This document shows positions 1 through 8,656 of a DNA stretch of 64,000 bases, one piece after another. Within the stretch, counting starts at the first letter, position 1, and the number at the start of each line of letters is the position of its first letter. The stretch comes from Candidatus Gastranaerophilales bacterium (GTDB taxonomy: Bacteria > Cyanobacteriota > Vampirovibrionia > Gastranaerophilales > Gastranaerophilaceae). The position numbers and the translations under genes are program-made. The stretch lies in contig CALUQX010000014.1 of NCBI GenBank assembly GCA_944323045.1, positions 1 to 64,000 of the forward strand, written 5' to 3'. The notes under the pieces were generated by a model. It was given only the letters and a program-made list of their open reading frames with translations. It made no database searches and had not been told where the DNA came from.

Positions 1-617
1 GGTGCAAGTCACCACTGCAGCGGCAGAAAACAGTAATCTGTGAATGGTGAACAGTGAACTGTGAACTGAGGTTACAACAAGCTGTAGGGTGCAGTCACTA
101 CTGCACCAATTATCCAGAAATAGGTCGCGGCTTTAGCTAGCACGACAGAAAACTTAATCTGTGAACGGTGAACTGTGAACGGTGAACTGAGGTTACAAAA
201 AGCAGACAACGAAAAGACTTAAAAGGACTAATAAATGTAAACACTCAAACTGTTATCTGTGAACGGTGAACTGTGAACTGAGGTTACAACAGCAGACAAC
301 GAGAAGACTTACAAGGACTAATAAATGTAAACACTTGAACAGTTATCGGTGAACAGTGAACTGTGAACTGAGGTTACAACAGCAGACAACGAAAAGACTT
401 AAAAGGACTAATAAATGTAAACACCTAATCACCGTCTTGGATTTGCTCCACGCTCGGAAAGTTTCGCTTTTGAACCTGCGGTTCAACTCCGCTCAATTTC
501 CTCGCTATCCGGATTGGCTCACTTCGTTCGCGCCATCCGTACGCAAATCCGCTAATCACCTAATCACTTAATCACCTATTCACTTTAAAAAAAAATTTTC
601 CCTTTCCATTTTCCCTT
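1..617. other. Gene-free repeat-rich stretch at the window edge
   Basis: No convincing gene lies here. The stretch holds repeated runs of the type GTGAACGGTGAACTGTGAAC near 40-75, 157-190, 258-280 and 349-370, and a 7-bp hairpin (GGTGCAG at 88-94, CTGCACC at 101-107). A more GC-rich part at 430-560 ends in spaced ATCAC words (about 554-585). The block CAGAAAAC plus AATCTGTGAA recurs about 121 bp apart (near 24 and 145). A 71-codon GTG-initiated frame (356-571) runs through the repeats, but it has no coding character and is not counted as a gene. Confidence 0.6.
201..424. repeat. Tandem repeat, 90-bp period, about 2.5 copies
   Basis: The word AGCAGACAACGA starts at 201, 291 and 381, exactly 90 bp apart. 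Each copy continues through GACTTA, AAGGACTAATAAATGTAAACAC and, in the first two copies, a GTGAAC-rich half ending GAGGTTACAA. The third copy breaks off near 424. Substitutions between copies are few, which suggests recent duplication or recombination. Confidence 0.85.
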
Positions 618-639
618 ACGACCTCACAGGTCGTTTTTT
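618..639 (+). terminator. Rho-independent terminator
   Basis: ACGACCT (618-624) pairs with AGGTCGT (628-634), followed by a run of six T. The T-run lies on the plus strand, so it stops transcription coming from the repeat block or from outside the window. It touches the stop codon of the convergent PLD gene. Confidence 0.7.
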
Positions 640-2440
640 ATTGCTTAATCGGGTAACAGCCTGCATCGGCACTATCGATATTACCGTCAAAATTATTATC
701 AATGCCGTCGGAACAGGAACCAATTGAATTCCAGCTTTCTGCACGGACATTCTGTTTTAGATATTTATCAGGAATTTTCTTCCAGAGATAATTAAAGAAG
801 TTACGATAAAATATAGCCAGACGTGTATCTTCAATTATTAAAACATTTTCGTCATTTTTCTTTTCACCGGAATTTGAAAAATTCATTGAGCCGGTAATGA
901 TATATTTATCATCAATGATTATTGATTTACTATGCATTTTACCGGCGTAATTTTCTACTTTTACCGGCACATTTGCCATGCGTAAATACTTTGATGCAGA
1001 CCGATAGGAAGAAATATTTGTTGCATCCAGAATTAGTTTCACATCAATACCGCGGGACTTCGCATTAATTAAAGCTTTAGAGAGACCTTCATGGGTTATA
1101 AGAAAAGCCGGTATATAAATATATTTCTTTGCTGAATTAACCAGAGGGATTATGTAATTTGTTATTACCCTGTCTTGAGGCGAAAAATATACAGAGACCT
1201 TACTTGTCTCAATTAAAAATGAACGCGGCAATGCAGAACGCGCTTTTGCAGTGTGAAATTTACCGTTAAGCATTTGTTCAAATTCTTCTGTATAAAGCTT
1301 TGCTATATCTTTTGAATTAATCACAATCAGATTATTTGCATTAAAGCCGGAAAGACCCGTAGGGCTGTAGTTCATTGAACCGGTTATTACTGTTTTGTTG
1401 TCTATTACAAGAAATTTGTTGTGCATAATATAGTTTATTTCCGATGCAGCAGAAGATTTATCAGAATTATGCGCCATTGATATAGCTTTAATATTTGGAG
1501 TGTCAGGATAATAAGATGTACCTTTTGTGGTGTCGTCATATACAAGTCTTATTTTAACTCCGCGTTTTACAGCCTCTTTAATGGCTTCTTCAAGCGGCTG
1601 AACTTTCTCAAATCCATATATAGCCATATCAATGGTTGATTTTGAACGGTTAATTTCATTCAGGATTGTTTGGCAAACTTCACTGGTACAATTTCTATCT
1701 GGTTTAAGTTTTGTCGTGAAGTCAGTGAGAAGAAATTTCATATTCCCATTTGAGATTTGCGCCGGAGCCGGTATAATAGTGCTAGTCTTTGCACTATTAG
1801 GGAAACGCTTAGACTTCATTGTTTTAGATATATGACAGAACTTGCATGCCGCAGCGTTTTTCGGTAATTCATTTGCATATACGACGACTGTATCGTGTGC
1901 AATAAGTCCATATTTACAATCAAGTTTGTGATATTTGTTACTTCTGTGATTTAGAATAACGAGCCGGAGTTTTCTTGCGCGTTCAAGATTTTTATTGAAT
2001 GCGTTTGATATTTTGCCGTTGTAAATTCCGTAACCATTTTTATACATTTTTTCAGAATAATTATCAGTGTTGATGTAGATATCTGCATAACGGCATTCAG
2101 GGGTGATTCTACCGGTAAATTTCAGATGCACTTTTTGATTTTCCATAAGTGTTTCTGCATAATTATCAGTCATAAACCCGAGTGATATTGCATCTTTAAT
2201 AGACAGATTGTACTTTTTAGCCAGAGTTTCCTGTGATATCAGAAGATTGGATGTAAAAGTTTCAAGATTCGCAGCGCAGATTGTTTCGCCGTCATCAATC
2301 GTTTTGTTATTATTTAAATCTATCTGCAAAACATTTGGATTTATTACTTTTAAAACGACCTTATCAGAATGCCGGTATATTTCAAAAGCAATAAACATAG
2401 TCAGCGCTAAAATTATAAAAGATATAGTAAATTTTCTCAT
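638..2440 (-). CDS. Membrane-anchored phospholipase D-family nuclease with TNase-like N-terminal part
   Basis: A 600-residue protein. Residues 5-20 form a membrane anchor or signal. An EF-hand-like loop (D41 to E52, DLNNNKTIDDGE) lies in a region that resembles the staphylococcal-nuclease fold (about 33-160). A possible metal site follows (H171, C175, C199, C202). Two HKD motifs of the PLD superfamily are visible: HNKFLVID followed by GSMN (about 340-357) and HSKSIIID followed by GSMN (about 503-520). The C-terminus has a CSDGIDNNFDGNID repeat (577-590) like the calcium-binding repeats of bacterial surface proteins. The family cleaves phosphodiester bonds. An extracellular nuclease or a phospholipase is likely, but the substrate is unknown. 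Its start overlaps the stop of the upstream deacetylase gene (TAATG), so the two are translationally coupled. Confidence 0.85.
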   Translation of the reverse strand: MRKFTISFIILALTMFIAFEIYRHSDKVVLKVINPNVLQIDLNNNKTIDDGETICAANLETFTSNLLISQETLAKKYNLSIKDAISLGFMTDNYAETLMENQKVHLKFTGRITPECRYADIYINTDNYSEKMYKNGYGIYNGKISNAFNKNLERARKLRLVILNHRSNKYHKLDCKYGLIAHDTVVVYANELPKNAAACKFCHISKTMKSKRFPNSAKTSTIIPAPAQISNGNMKFLLTDFTTKLKPDRNCTSEVCQTILNEINRSKSTIDMAIYGFEKVQPLEEAIKEAVKRGVKIRLVYDDTTKGTSYYPDTPNIKAISMAHNSDKSSAASEINYIMHNKFLVIDNKTVITGSMNYSPTGLSGFNANNLIVINSKDIAKLYTEEFEQMLNGKFHTAKARSALPRSFLIETSKVSVYFSPQDRVITNYIIPLVNSAKKYIYIPAFLITHEGLSKALINAKSRGIDVKLILDATNISSYRSASKYLRMANVPVKVENYAGKMHSKSIIIDDKYIITGSMNFSNSGEKKNDENVLIIEDTRLAIFYRNFFNYLWKKIPDKYLKQNVRAESWNSIGSCSDGIDNNFDGNIDSADAGCYPIKQ

Positions 2441-3279
2441 TAGACCAATTTTTTGTAGTTTGTTATTTCAAATCCAAGACGTTTAATTTTATCTTCAAGC
2501 GCTTTGTCTTGAGTAATCAGAAATTCTTTATAGTGCTGGTCATATTTAGATTTAATATAGCAGCACGGATGAATTAAGGCTTCTGCAATACAATCATCCT
2601 CAATTTCTTCCAATCCACAGGCAATTGTTCTGCTGTTCATCAATCCTGTGTAGCCGACGCCGAGGATGTAATCGTTTGTTTTTAAGCCGTGTTCTTTTAT
2701 AACTTTTTTGTTTTTGGATGAAAGTGAATTTAGCAGGATGATTTTTAAAATATTCAGCGGATATTTTGGAGATATATGAATTTTGAACTCCGGAATTATA
2801 TAAAATTCTTCATATTGAGTTCTGACATATGGAATATTGTATTCTTTAGCAAGTTTGCAGACTATTTTGAAGATATTTGGAATAGCATGAACATGAACAT
2901 GAGAATCTATATGATCAATTTCAGCAAACTTCTTGACCTGTTCGATTTGCGCTCTGAATTCCTGCTCTACCTGATAAAGGAATTTTTCATTGCCTGATTT
3001 GTACATAAGTCCGAAGAACCCGTTGTTGAACTTGCCTTTTTTATTAGTAAGCATATCCGCTTTTGTCAATGCGCGACCCTCAATAATATTAAGATGCACA
3101 CCAAGTCCTAAGTCAGGACATTCCGGCAGAATTTCATTAACAGCAGCGTTAAATGCTTTGCCGTTTGCACAAATGCTTGCGGAGGTTAAAAATCCGTTAT
3201 TGTATCCTTCTAATACAGCGCGGTTATTAGCTTTTGACATTCCAAAATCGTCAGCATTCAGTATAAATTTTTTACTCAT
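2440..3279 (-). CDS. ChbG/HpnK (YdjC-like) carbohydrate deacetylase
   Basis: A 279-residue member of the YdjC family, which removes acetyl groups from N-acetylated sugars using a divalent metal. The N-terminal ILNADDFGMS carries the metal-binding Asp pair, and HIDSHVHVHAIP supplies the histidines. The length is normal for the family. It is divergent from the glycosyltransferase at 3341 with 61 bp between, and is followed without a gap by the PLD gene. The pairing with a polyprenyl-phosphate-type glycosyltransferase suggests cell-envelope glycan modification, which is inference. HpnK proper acts in hopanoid synthesis, but no hopanoid genes are in view. Confidence 0.88.
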   Translation of the reverse strand: MSKKFILNADDFGMSKANNRAVLEGYNNGFLTSASICANGKAFNAAVNEILPECPDLGLGVHLNIIEGRALTKADMLTNKKGKFNNGFFGLMYKSGNEKFLYQVEQEFRAQIEQVKKFAEIDHIDSHVHVHAIPNIFKIVCKLAKEYNIPYVRTQYEEFYIIPEFKIHISPKYPLNILKIILLNSLSSKNKKVIKEHGLKTNDYILGVGYTGLMNSRTIACGLEEIEDDCIAEALIHPCCYIKSKYDQHYKEFLITQDKALEDKIKRLGFEITNYKKLV

Positions 3280-3340
3280 TATAAAATCCTTGCCTTAATT
3301 TTTTCTATATTATATTATAAAAAGGAGAAAAGGGGAATAT

Positions 3341-4294
3341 ATGAAAAAATCCACACTTGCTATTGTTGTTCCGTGTTATAATGAAGAATTATGTCTGAAA
3401 GCCACAATTGCACGCCTTCTAGAGGTGCTGCACACACTTGAAGCAAAAGGAAAAATCAAAGAAGACAGTTATATTTATTTTGTTGATGACGGCTCAACTG
3501 ACAGTACGTGGGATATAATTAGCGCTTATCATGAAAGAACTCATCAGGTAAAAGGCTCCCGCTTTGTCCGCAATTACGGCAACCAGAAAGCACTTATTGC
3601 CGGATACGAAAGTGTTAGAAAACTTGGATGTGATTGTGCTGTCTCTATTGATGCGGATTTACAGCAGGATGAAAATGCTATTGAAAAATTTATTGATGAA
3701 TTCCACAATGGCGCTCAAATTGTTTCAGGAATCAGAAACGACAGAAAAACTGACGGCTTTATCAAAAAACACACTGCATTATTATTTTATAAAACAATGC
3801 ATCTTCTGGGGGTAAAAATTCCGGTTAATCATTCTGATTACAGACTGGTAAGTAAAAAAGCGCTTGATATCATGGAAGAATTTGACGAGCGTTATTTATT
3901 TTTACGCGGATTTTTTAACGAACTCGGGTTAAGAACATCTTATGTGCATTTTGATGTAAAGCCGCGTATGGCTGGGAGTTCTAAATTTAACTTTATATCT
4001 CTGACACGTCTTGCACTTGAAGGGATTACCTCTTACAGTATCCGCCCTTTAAGGCTTATAACTGTATTAGGATTTTTAATGGGGCTATTCGGTCTGCTTG
4101 TTGGTATAGAAACTGTGTTTGAAAAGATTTATTTAAACAATTCTCCAAACGGCTGGGCAACAACAGTTATTTTGTTGTGTATTTTCGGCGGGCTGCAGAT
4201 ATTCTGTCTTGGCATCATCGGTGAATATGTCGGACAGGTTTTTAGAGAGGTAAAAGCCAGACCTCGTTACATAAAATCAGAAGAGTTAAAATAA
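3341..4294 (+). CDS. Family 2 glycosyltransferase, polyprenyl-phosphate sugar transferase type
   Basis: A 317-residue protein with a cytoplasmic GT-A domain (IVVPCYNEE at 8-16, FVDDGSTDSTW near 48-58, ADLQQDE as the metal-binding region). Two hydrophobic segments follow near 236-258 and 270-295. This layout is that of the DPM1/GtrB/ArnC group, which moves a sugar from a nucleotide donor to undecaprenyl phosphate. AAGGAG about 12 bp upstream supports the ATG. The sugar is not predictable. Confidence 0.88.
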   Translation: MKKSTLAIVVPCYNEELCLKATIARLLEVLHTLEAKGKIKEDSYIYFVDDGSTDSTWDIISAYHERTHQVKGSRFVRNYGNQKALIAGYESVRKLGCDCAVSIDADLQQDENAIEKFIDEFHNGAQIVSGIRNDRKTDGFIKKHTALLFYKTMHLLGVKIPVNHSDYRLVSKKALDIMEEFDERYLFLRGFFNELGLRTSYVHFDVKPRMAGSSKFNFISLTRLALEGITSYSIRPLRLITVLGFLMGLFGLLVGIETVFEKIYLNNSPNGWATTVILLCIFGGLQIFCLGIIGEYVGQVFREVKARPRYIKSEELK

Positions 4295-4301
4295 TACAGT
4301 T

Positions 4302-5264
4302 TTAAGAATATTCATTTTGCAGGCTGTTTAAAATGTTGATAATTTTCGAATAATCTTCTTCCACAACCAGTATTGAGCGTATTTTGGCTGCATTTTTGAT
4401 TTTTTCAATATAGTACGGGTAAAATTTTCGTACGAACTTTATTCCGACATCTTTACCACGGAGTTTAATTTCTTCATCCAGATGTGTTTTTAGCATTGCT
4501 ATTTTTTGTGCTACAGACGGCGGTTCAAGTTTTTCACCTGTAGACAGGTAGTGTTCAATCCTGTAAATTAAAGTCGGATCTCCAAGAATTCCGCGTCCTA
4601 TGGCAATTCCGTCCGCACAGCTCTGTTCAAGACATTCTATTGCCGTTTCAATAGAGGTTACATCACCGTTAGCAAAGACAGGGATATCAACATTAGTTTT
4701 TAATTCTTTTATGCTTTTCCAGTCAGCGTCTCCTGAATAGAACTGTGAACGTGTTCTTCCATGGATTGTAATAAAGTCAGCCCCAGCCTCCTGCATTTTT
4801 TGCCCGAAACTGACAAAATTCATATCATCCATTGTATACCCAAGTCTGAATTTTACACTAACAGGTTTATCTGTCCCGTCTTTTACTGCCTTAACCAGTT
4901 CTGATGCAAGAGAAGGATGTTTCATCAAAGCGCACCCGTCATTGCCTTTTACAACTTTATTAACAGGACATCCCATATTAATATCTATCATATCAGCCAT
5001 AGGAGTTAAGCTTTCAGCGGCATCTCGCATTAATCTTGGCTTGTGTCCGCTTATTTGATATGATATAGGAGAGTGGTCATCATCGCGGTTTATTATTACA
5101 CTCTCCCTCTCCTGTGCCAGAAATTCCGAACTTATCATTTCGGTTGTTAACAGGCAGTCTTTAGAATATTTTCTTACAAGGCTTCTCAATACATAGTCAG
5201 TAATTCCTGCCATAGGGGCAAGTGATACTCTGCTTTTTATTAATTTTTCTAATTTATTTTGCAT
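4302..5264 (-). CDS. dus: tRNA-dihydrouridine synthase (DusB-like)
   Basis: A 320-residue flavoenzyme that reduces uridine in the tRNA D-loop. LAPMAGITD at the N-terminus binds FMN, NMGCPVNKV holds the catalytic Cys, and ANGDVTS and GIAIGRGILGDP are the later phosphate-binding loops. Its start lies 11 bp inside the 3' end of the TPR gene, so both are probably on one transcript. It converges on the GT2 gene with only 7 bp between the stop codons. Confidence 0.93.
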   Translation of the reverse strand: MQNKLEKLIKSRVSLAPMAGITDYVLRSLVRKYSKDCLLTTEMISSEFLAQERESVIINRDDDHSPISYQISGHKPRLMRDAAESLTPMADMIDINMGCPVNKVVKGNDGCALMKHPSLASELVKAVKDGTDKPVSVKFRLGYTMDDMNFVSFGQKMQEAGADFITIHGRTRSQFYSGDADWKSIKELKTNVDIPVFANGDVTSIETAIECLEQSCADGIAIGRGILGDPTLIYRIEHYLSTGEKLEPPSVAQKIAMLKTHLDEEIKLRGKDVGIKFVRKFYPYYIEKIKNAAKIRSILVVEEDYSKIINILNSLQNEYS

Positions 5265-7359
5265 AATCTTTCAATTCTTCCAGTCGGGTTTGAGAATATT
5301 TTTTGTAATCATCATCTTCTGCATATGAATTTACAAATGTCCGATAATAGGAATATGCATTCTTAAATTGAGACATTGTGTCATAATCCACTGCTATCAG
5401 ATAATTTACTATTCCTAATTCCTGATTGTTTTCCAGGGCTTTTTTGTAATCATTAATTGCGTTTTGATACTGTTTTTGTGTATCATAAATCATTCCGCGG
5501 TAATACAGGGCATAAGAATTATTTGCATCTTTTTCCAATACCTGATTTAATTTAGTCAGACTTTCTGTATACTTTTCACTGTCAAATAAATCTATTGCCG
5601 CCTGCAATACTTCTGAGGCTTGTGTTTGCTCAAGACTTTCTTTCAATTCTTTTGCCTGCAGGTGGTTTGGATTAAGCGAAAGTGCAAGTTCTGCATAACT
5701 CTGTGCATTTTTAATATCATTTTCTTCTGCATGAATTGCCGCAATATAATATGCAATATCTGCATTCTTTTCATCTAAATCCAGTGCTTTTTGATAATAT
5801 AGAAGAGCATTAGTATTATCACCAGAATTCTGGTAAGCAGATGCTATTGCAAGCGCAACATCTTTTGTAAGCGGTTTAATCTTCATATATTCAGCAATTG
5901 CGTTTTTGTAATCCTGTTTGTTATAGTATTCTGCTGCCTTTGCAAGCATTTTGTCTGATATCTGTGAATTAATAGATGTATAAGCATCATTAACCTGTTT
6001 GTTATCAGGAAAACGCGTTTTGGCTGATTTCAGGATATTCATTGCAGTATTTAAATCCTGTTTTTGCCCGTGTGCAATGGCAAGGTTTGCATAAATTTCC
6101 GGATTATCATTGCCAAGTTTTAATGCTTCTCCATACAAATAAATAGCGTCATCAAGTTTGTTCTTTTTATGTAATTCAAGTGCATAAGAATATATTGTAT
6201 CAGGCTCAAGATTATTCTTTTTGACGTATTCAACAAATTGCTGCGGCGTCATGGCTTTGCGTACGGTGTCCATAATTCTGTCATTTGCTATTTCGTTATC
6301 AGGGTCACTTGCCAGAACTTTTTTGTAAGTTTCCATTGCCGCTTTGTTGTCTCCTAGAGCTTCTTGAGACTGTGCCTTATAAAGATTAGCCTGAACATTA
6401 TCAGGATATAAAGTCAGAACAGAATCATATGCCACTATTGCTGTTTTGTAATCTCCTTTTTGCTGGTAAAGAGTACCAACATTAATCCTTGTATTTATAT
6501 TCGCCGGATCAAGATATTCAGCTTTGGAATAATATCTCAGCGCCTCATCAAGTTTACCCTGCTTTTGCAGTATTGCTCCGAGGTTTGCTGTTAGACTTGC
6601 GTCATTAGGGGTTAAATCGAGTTTCTTTTTGTAAATTCTTTCAAGCGAATAGAGAACATCTTTGTTATCATCTGTTTGAGTCAGAATAAAGTTGTATTCA
6701 TCAACAGCCTGTTCTTCTTTGCCTATTCTATCAAGTGTTTTGGCATAAACAAGCCGCAGACTGACATCTGTCGGGGCAACATTAATCGCTTTTTTGTAAT
6801 ATTCAGCTGCCTTCGGGTCATTACCAATAAGACGCATAATATCGCCCACCTGTTCAAAACTTTCTTTTATGTATTCTTTATCACCTATTGCCTGATTAAA
6901 TTCATAGCCAGCAGCGGCAAAATCGCCGTTTGCACGCAGAGCTTTTGCGGTTTCAAATCTGTTTTTCGGGGTTGTATCAAAATGAATGGCATGCAGACAG
7001 CGGTTCAAATTTGACGTTACCTGAACAATTGCCTGAGAGGAGTTCTGGACAGCTTTTTCATCAGGGTAATAAACGAGATAGAATAATGCACTTCTGTAAT
7101 CATCAGCCGCTTTTTTATAATTTTTGTCAGTGTTAGCGTAATATGTGCCGCGTGCAAGATAAGAATTAACAAGCCCTATTCTTGCTGAATTGTCCATATA
7201 ATTGATTCTTAAAGCACTTTTAAACTCTGTTATAGCACCTGAATACTGAAAATTGGAAAGATACTGCTGTCCGAGATCAAAGTGTTCCTTAAATGTTGCA
7301 CTGACCGGTAATGTGAATGTCAAGATACTGAGTAAAGTGATTATAGATTTTTTCATCAT
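5254..7359 (-). CDS. Exported tetratricopeptide-repeat protein
   Basis: About 701 residues with a signal peptide (MMKKSIITLLSILTFTLP, cleavage likely after VSA). TPR units follow along nearly all of the rest, with motifs such as ANLGAILQKQGKLDEALRYY and AYQNSGDNTNALLYYQKAL. A longer frame begins at 7380, but GAGGAG at 7366-7371 sits 6 bp before the ATG at 7359, so 7359 is chosen. TPR arrays are protein-binding scaffolds. In the periplasm they often serve envelope assembly or secretion, but no partner can be named. It is co-transcribed with dus. Confidence 0.85.
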   Translation of the reverse strand: MMKKSIITLLSILTFTLPVSATFKEHFDLGQQYLSNFQYSGAITEFKSALRINYMDNSARIGLVNSYLARGTYYANTDKNYKKAADDYRSALFYLVYYPDEKAVQNSSQAIVQVTSNLNRCLHAIHFDTTPKNRFETAKALRANGDFAAAGYEFNQAIGDKEYIKESFEQVGDIMRLIGNDPKAAEYYKKAINVAPTDVSLRLVYAKTLDRIGKEEQAVDEYNFILTQTDDNKDVLYSLERIYKKKLDLTPNDASLTANLGAILQKQGKLDEALRYYSKAEYLDPANINTRINVGTLYQQKGDYKTAIVAYDSVLTLYPDNVQANLYKAQSQEALGDNKAAMETYKKVLASDPDNEIANDRIMDTVRKAMTPQQFVEYVKKNNLEPDTIYSYALELHKKNKLDDAIYLYGEALKLGNDNPEIYANLAIAHGQKQDLNTAMNILKSAKTRFPDNKQVNDAYTSINSQISDKMLAKAAEYYNKQDYKNAIAEYMKIKPLTKDVALAIASAYQNSGDNTNALLYYQKALDLDEKNADIAYYIAAIHAEENDIKNAQSYAELALSLNPNHLQAKELKESLEQTQASEVLQAAIDLFDSEKYTESLTKLNQVLEKDANNSYALYYRGMIYDTQKQYQNAINDYKKALENNQELGIVNYLIAVDYDTMSQFKNAYSYYRTFVNSYAEDDDYKKYSQTRLEELKDYAK

Positions 7360-7432
7360 CGTAAACTCCTCGTTTAACATATACCCTGCAAGTTAATAAT
7401 ATCATGAATATTCACATTTTAATACAACATGC

Positions 7433-7466
7433 AAAAAAAGAGATTAACTGGTTAGTTAATCTCTTT
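7433..7466 (-). terminator. Terminator of the 50-codon gene at 7488-7640
   Basis: A 12-bp perfect stem (AAAGAGATTAAC at 7437-7448, GTTAATCTCTTT at 7455-7466) with a 6-nt loop. On the minus strand it is followed by seven T. It lies just downstream of the small minus-strand gene. Confidence 0.8.
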
Positions 7467-7487
7467 ACAGTATTTTTTGATGTTCAT

Positions 7488-7640
7488 TTAATCAAAATCG
7501 GTTTTGGAAATAAATGTAATAAAATCATCAAATAGTACTTGTAGAGGGAGCGACATATCAATTGTCAACAGTTCATTTTGCTCCTGCAAATCTAAAATAA
7601 CATCAGCCCCCAGCATGTCCGCTTTTGATTCTGTCATCAT
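7488..7640 (-). CDS. Small acidic protein of unknown function, 50 residues
   Basis: The frame reads MMTESKADMLGADVILDLQE, continues through a hydrophobic/acidic middle, and ends ISKTDFD. AGGAG lies 9 bp upstream of the first ATG (7638-7640), and a strong terminator follows the stop. This complete expression unit makes a real gene likely despite its size. No signal peptide or known motif was seen. It lies alone between the TPR gene and infC. Confidence 0.6.
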   Translation of the reverse strand: MMTESKADMLGADVILDLQEQNELLTIDMSLPLQVLFDDFITFISKTDFD

Positions 7641-7858
7641 ACGCAAATACTCCTTATATTGTTTTCATAACTGTTTTGCTTGATTATCAACAATTTATAT
7701 ATCGGCATTTTTTATCAAAACTTTAGTCTCAGGATTGATAGAAAACAGGCTAAAATGCACGCCATATAAGGGATAGAGACATAATTAATTCATGTTTACA
7801 AATCGTTACAAAAAACTTTTAAGCGCAGATATGGTAAAAATAGTATGGTTGTGTTAGT

Positions 7859-7876
7859 ATTGTTTTGTAAAACAAT
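7859..7876. promoter_or_regulatory. Inverted repeat in the infC leader
   Basis: ATTGTTTT (7859-7866) and AAAACAAT (7869-7876) form a perfect 8-bp dyad that ends only a few bases before the infC ribosome-binding site. As RNA the 2-nt loop is tight, so a DNA operator is as likely as a hairpin. Confidence 0.4.
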
Positions 7877-7892
7877 ATAAGGAGACACAGTC

Positions 7893-8429
7893 ATAGCTAA
7901 CGATAGATTTACAAAAGATAAAAAAGATCAACCATTAATTAATGAAAGAATTCGCGCAAAAGAAGTAAGGTTGATAGATGATAAAGGACAAAACCACGGA
8001 GTAGTAGATAAAGCAACAGCTTTAAAAATGGCATATGAAGCGGATTTAGATTTAGTTATAGTAAGTCCGAATCAAGAACCGCCGGTTGCAAAGATTCTTA
8101 ATTACGGCAAGTATAAATACGAAATGGAAAAACGGGCTAAGGAAGCCAAAAAGAAACAACACGTAGTTGAAGTTAAAGAAGTTAAAATAAGATATAAAAT
8201 AGATACCCATGATTATCTGGTAAGAATCAGAAATATCCAAAAGTTCATATCACAAGGGAATAAAGTAAAAGTAGTTATAATGATGCGCGGACGTGAGATG
8301 CAGCATTCAAATCTGGCATTTGATCTTGCGAACAGATTTTTAACAGATTTAAAGGATACCCCGCTGGTATTGGACAAAAAGCCGATGATGGAAGGGCGTA
8401 ATGTCACATTTTACCTTGCTCCGCAATAG
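7893..8429 (+). CDS. infC: Translation initiation factor IF-3, probable AUA start
   Basis: A 178-residue IF-3, which binds the 30S subunit and checks start-codon pairing. The N-domain begins LINERIRAKEVRLI, and the C-domain contains VKIRYKIDTHDYLVRI and MMRGREM. No ATG, GTG or TTG exists in frame before TTG 7971, which would cut off 26 conserved-looking residues. The frame opens only after a TAA at 7878-7880. AAGGAG (7879-7884) stands 8 bp before an ATA at 7893-7895, giving an N-terminus of normal length (I)ANDRFTKDKKDQPLINE. Rare start codons in infC are known to allow IF-3 to limit its own synthesis. rpmI and rplT, the usual downstream neighbours, are absent. Confidence 0.93.
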   Translation: MANDRFTKDKKDQPLINERIRAKEVRLIDDKGQNHGVVDKATALKMAYEADLDLVIVSPNQEPPVAKILNYGKYKYEMEKRAKEAKKKQHVVEVKEVKIRYKIDTHDYLVRIRNIQKFISQGNKVKVVIMMRGREMQHSNLAFDLANRFLTDLKDTPLVLDKKPMMEGRNVTFYLAPQ

Positions 8430-8488
8430 ATATGGGCACCTTGCTAAAAGATAAAAATGTAAAAATTCGGATATATAGGAAAAAACTA

Positions 8489-8516
8489 TTGACTTAAAAA
8501 GTTCAGCACATATAAT
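8489..8516 (+). promoter_or_regulatory. Sigma-70-type promoter of tRNA-Phe
   Basis: TTGACT (8489-8494) and TATAAT (8511-8516) with a 16-bp spacer. Transcription would start near 8523, about 130 nt before the mature tRNA. Confidence 0.75.
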
Positions 8517-8531
8517 AGAAATGTTGACAGA

Positions 8532-8656
8532 AATGACAATTAAATAAAGAAATATGCCGTATTACTCCTCCCAGTGGAGTGAAACGGAACGGAGTTTAAA
8601 AATCTGTAGAGCTTGCTCTACCAACTCCATGACAATTAAATAGAAACGATATGCCG
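8532..8656 (+). repeat. Duplicated leader and inverted D-arm copy before tRNA-Phe
   Basis: GACAATTAAATA followed shortly by ATATGCCG occurs near 8532-8556 and again near 8631-8656, directly joined to the tRNA. Between the copies, CTTGCTCTACCAACT (8612-8626) is the exact complement of tRNA D-arm bases 8666-8680. It is also part of a local hairpin (GTAGAG-CTTG-CTCTAC) enclosed by GGAGTT and AACTCC. It reads like a tRNA 5' end that was duplicated and then invaded by an inverted fragment. Confidence 0.6.

Noticed and set aside
356-571. 71-codon frame in the edge repeats
   Set aside because: It starts with GTG inside a repeat, crosses the repeat boundary and has no ribosome site; the frame is accidental.
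638-2440. Cardiolipin synthase as function of the PLD gene
   Set aside because: Two HKD motifs fit, but the TNase-like and calcium-loop parts and the single anchor do not match the cardiolipin synthase layout.
7971-8429. TTG 7971 as the infC start
   Set aside because: It removes the conserved N-terminal RIRAKEVR region and has no ribosome site, while AAGGAG stands before ATA 7893.
8550-8640. Second tRNA gene before tRNA-Phe
   Set aside because: Only the first bases (ATGCCG) and an inverted D-arm segment match; no cloverleaf can be drawn.
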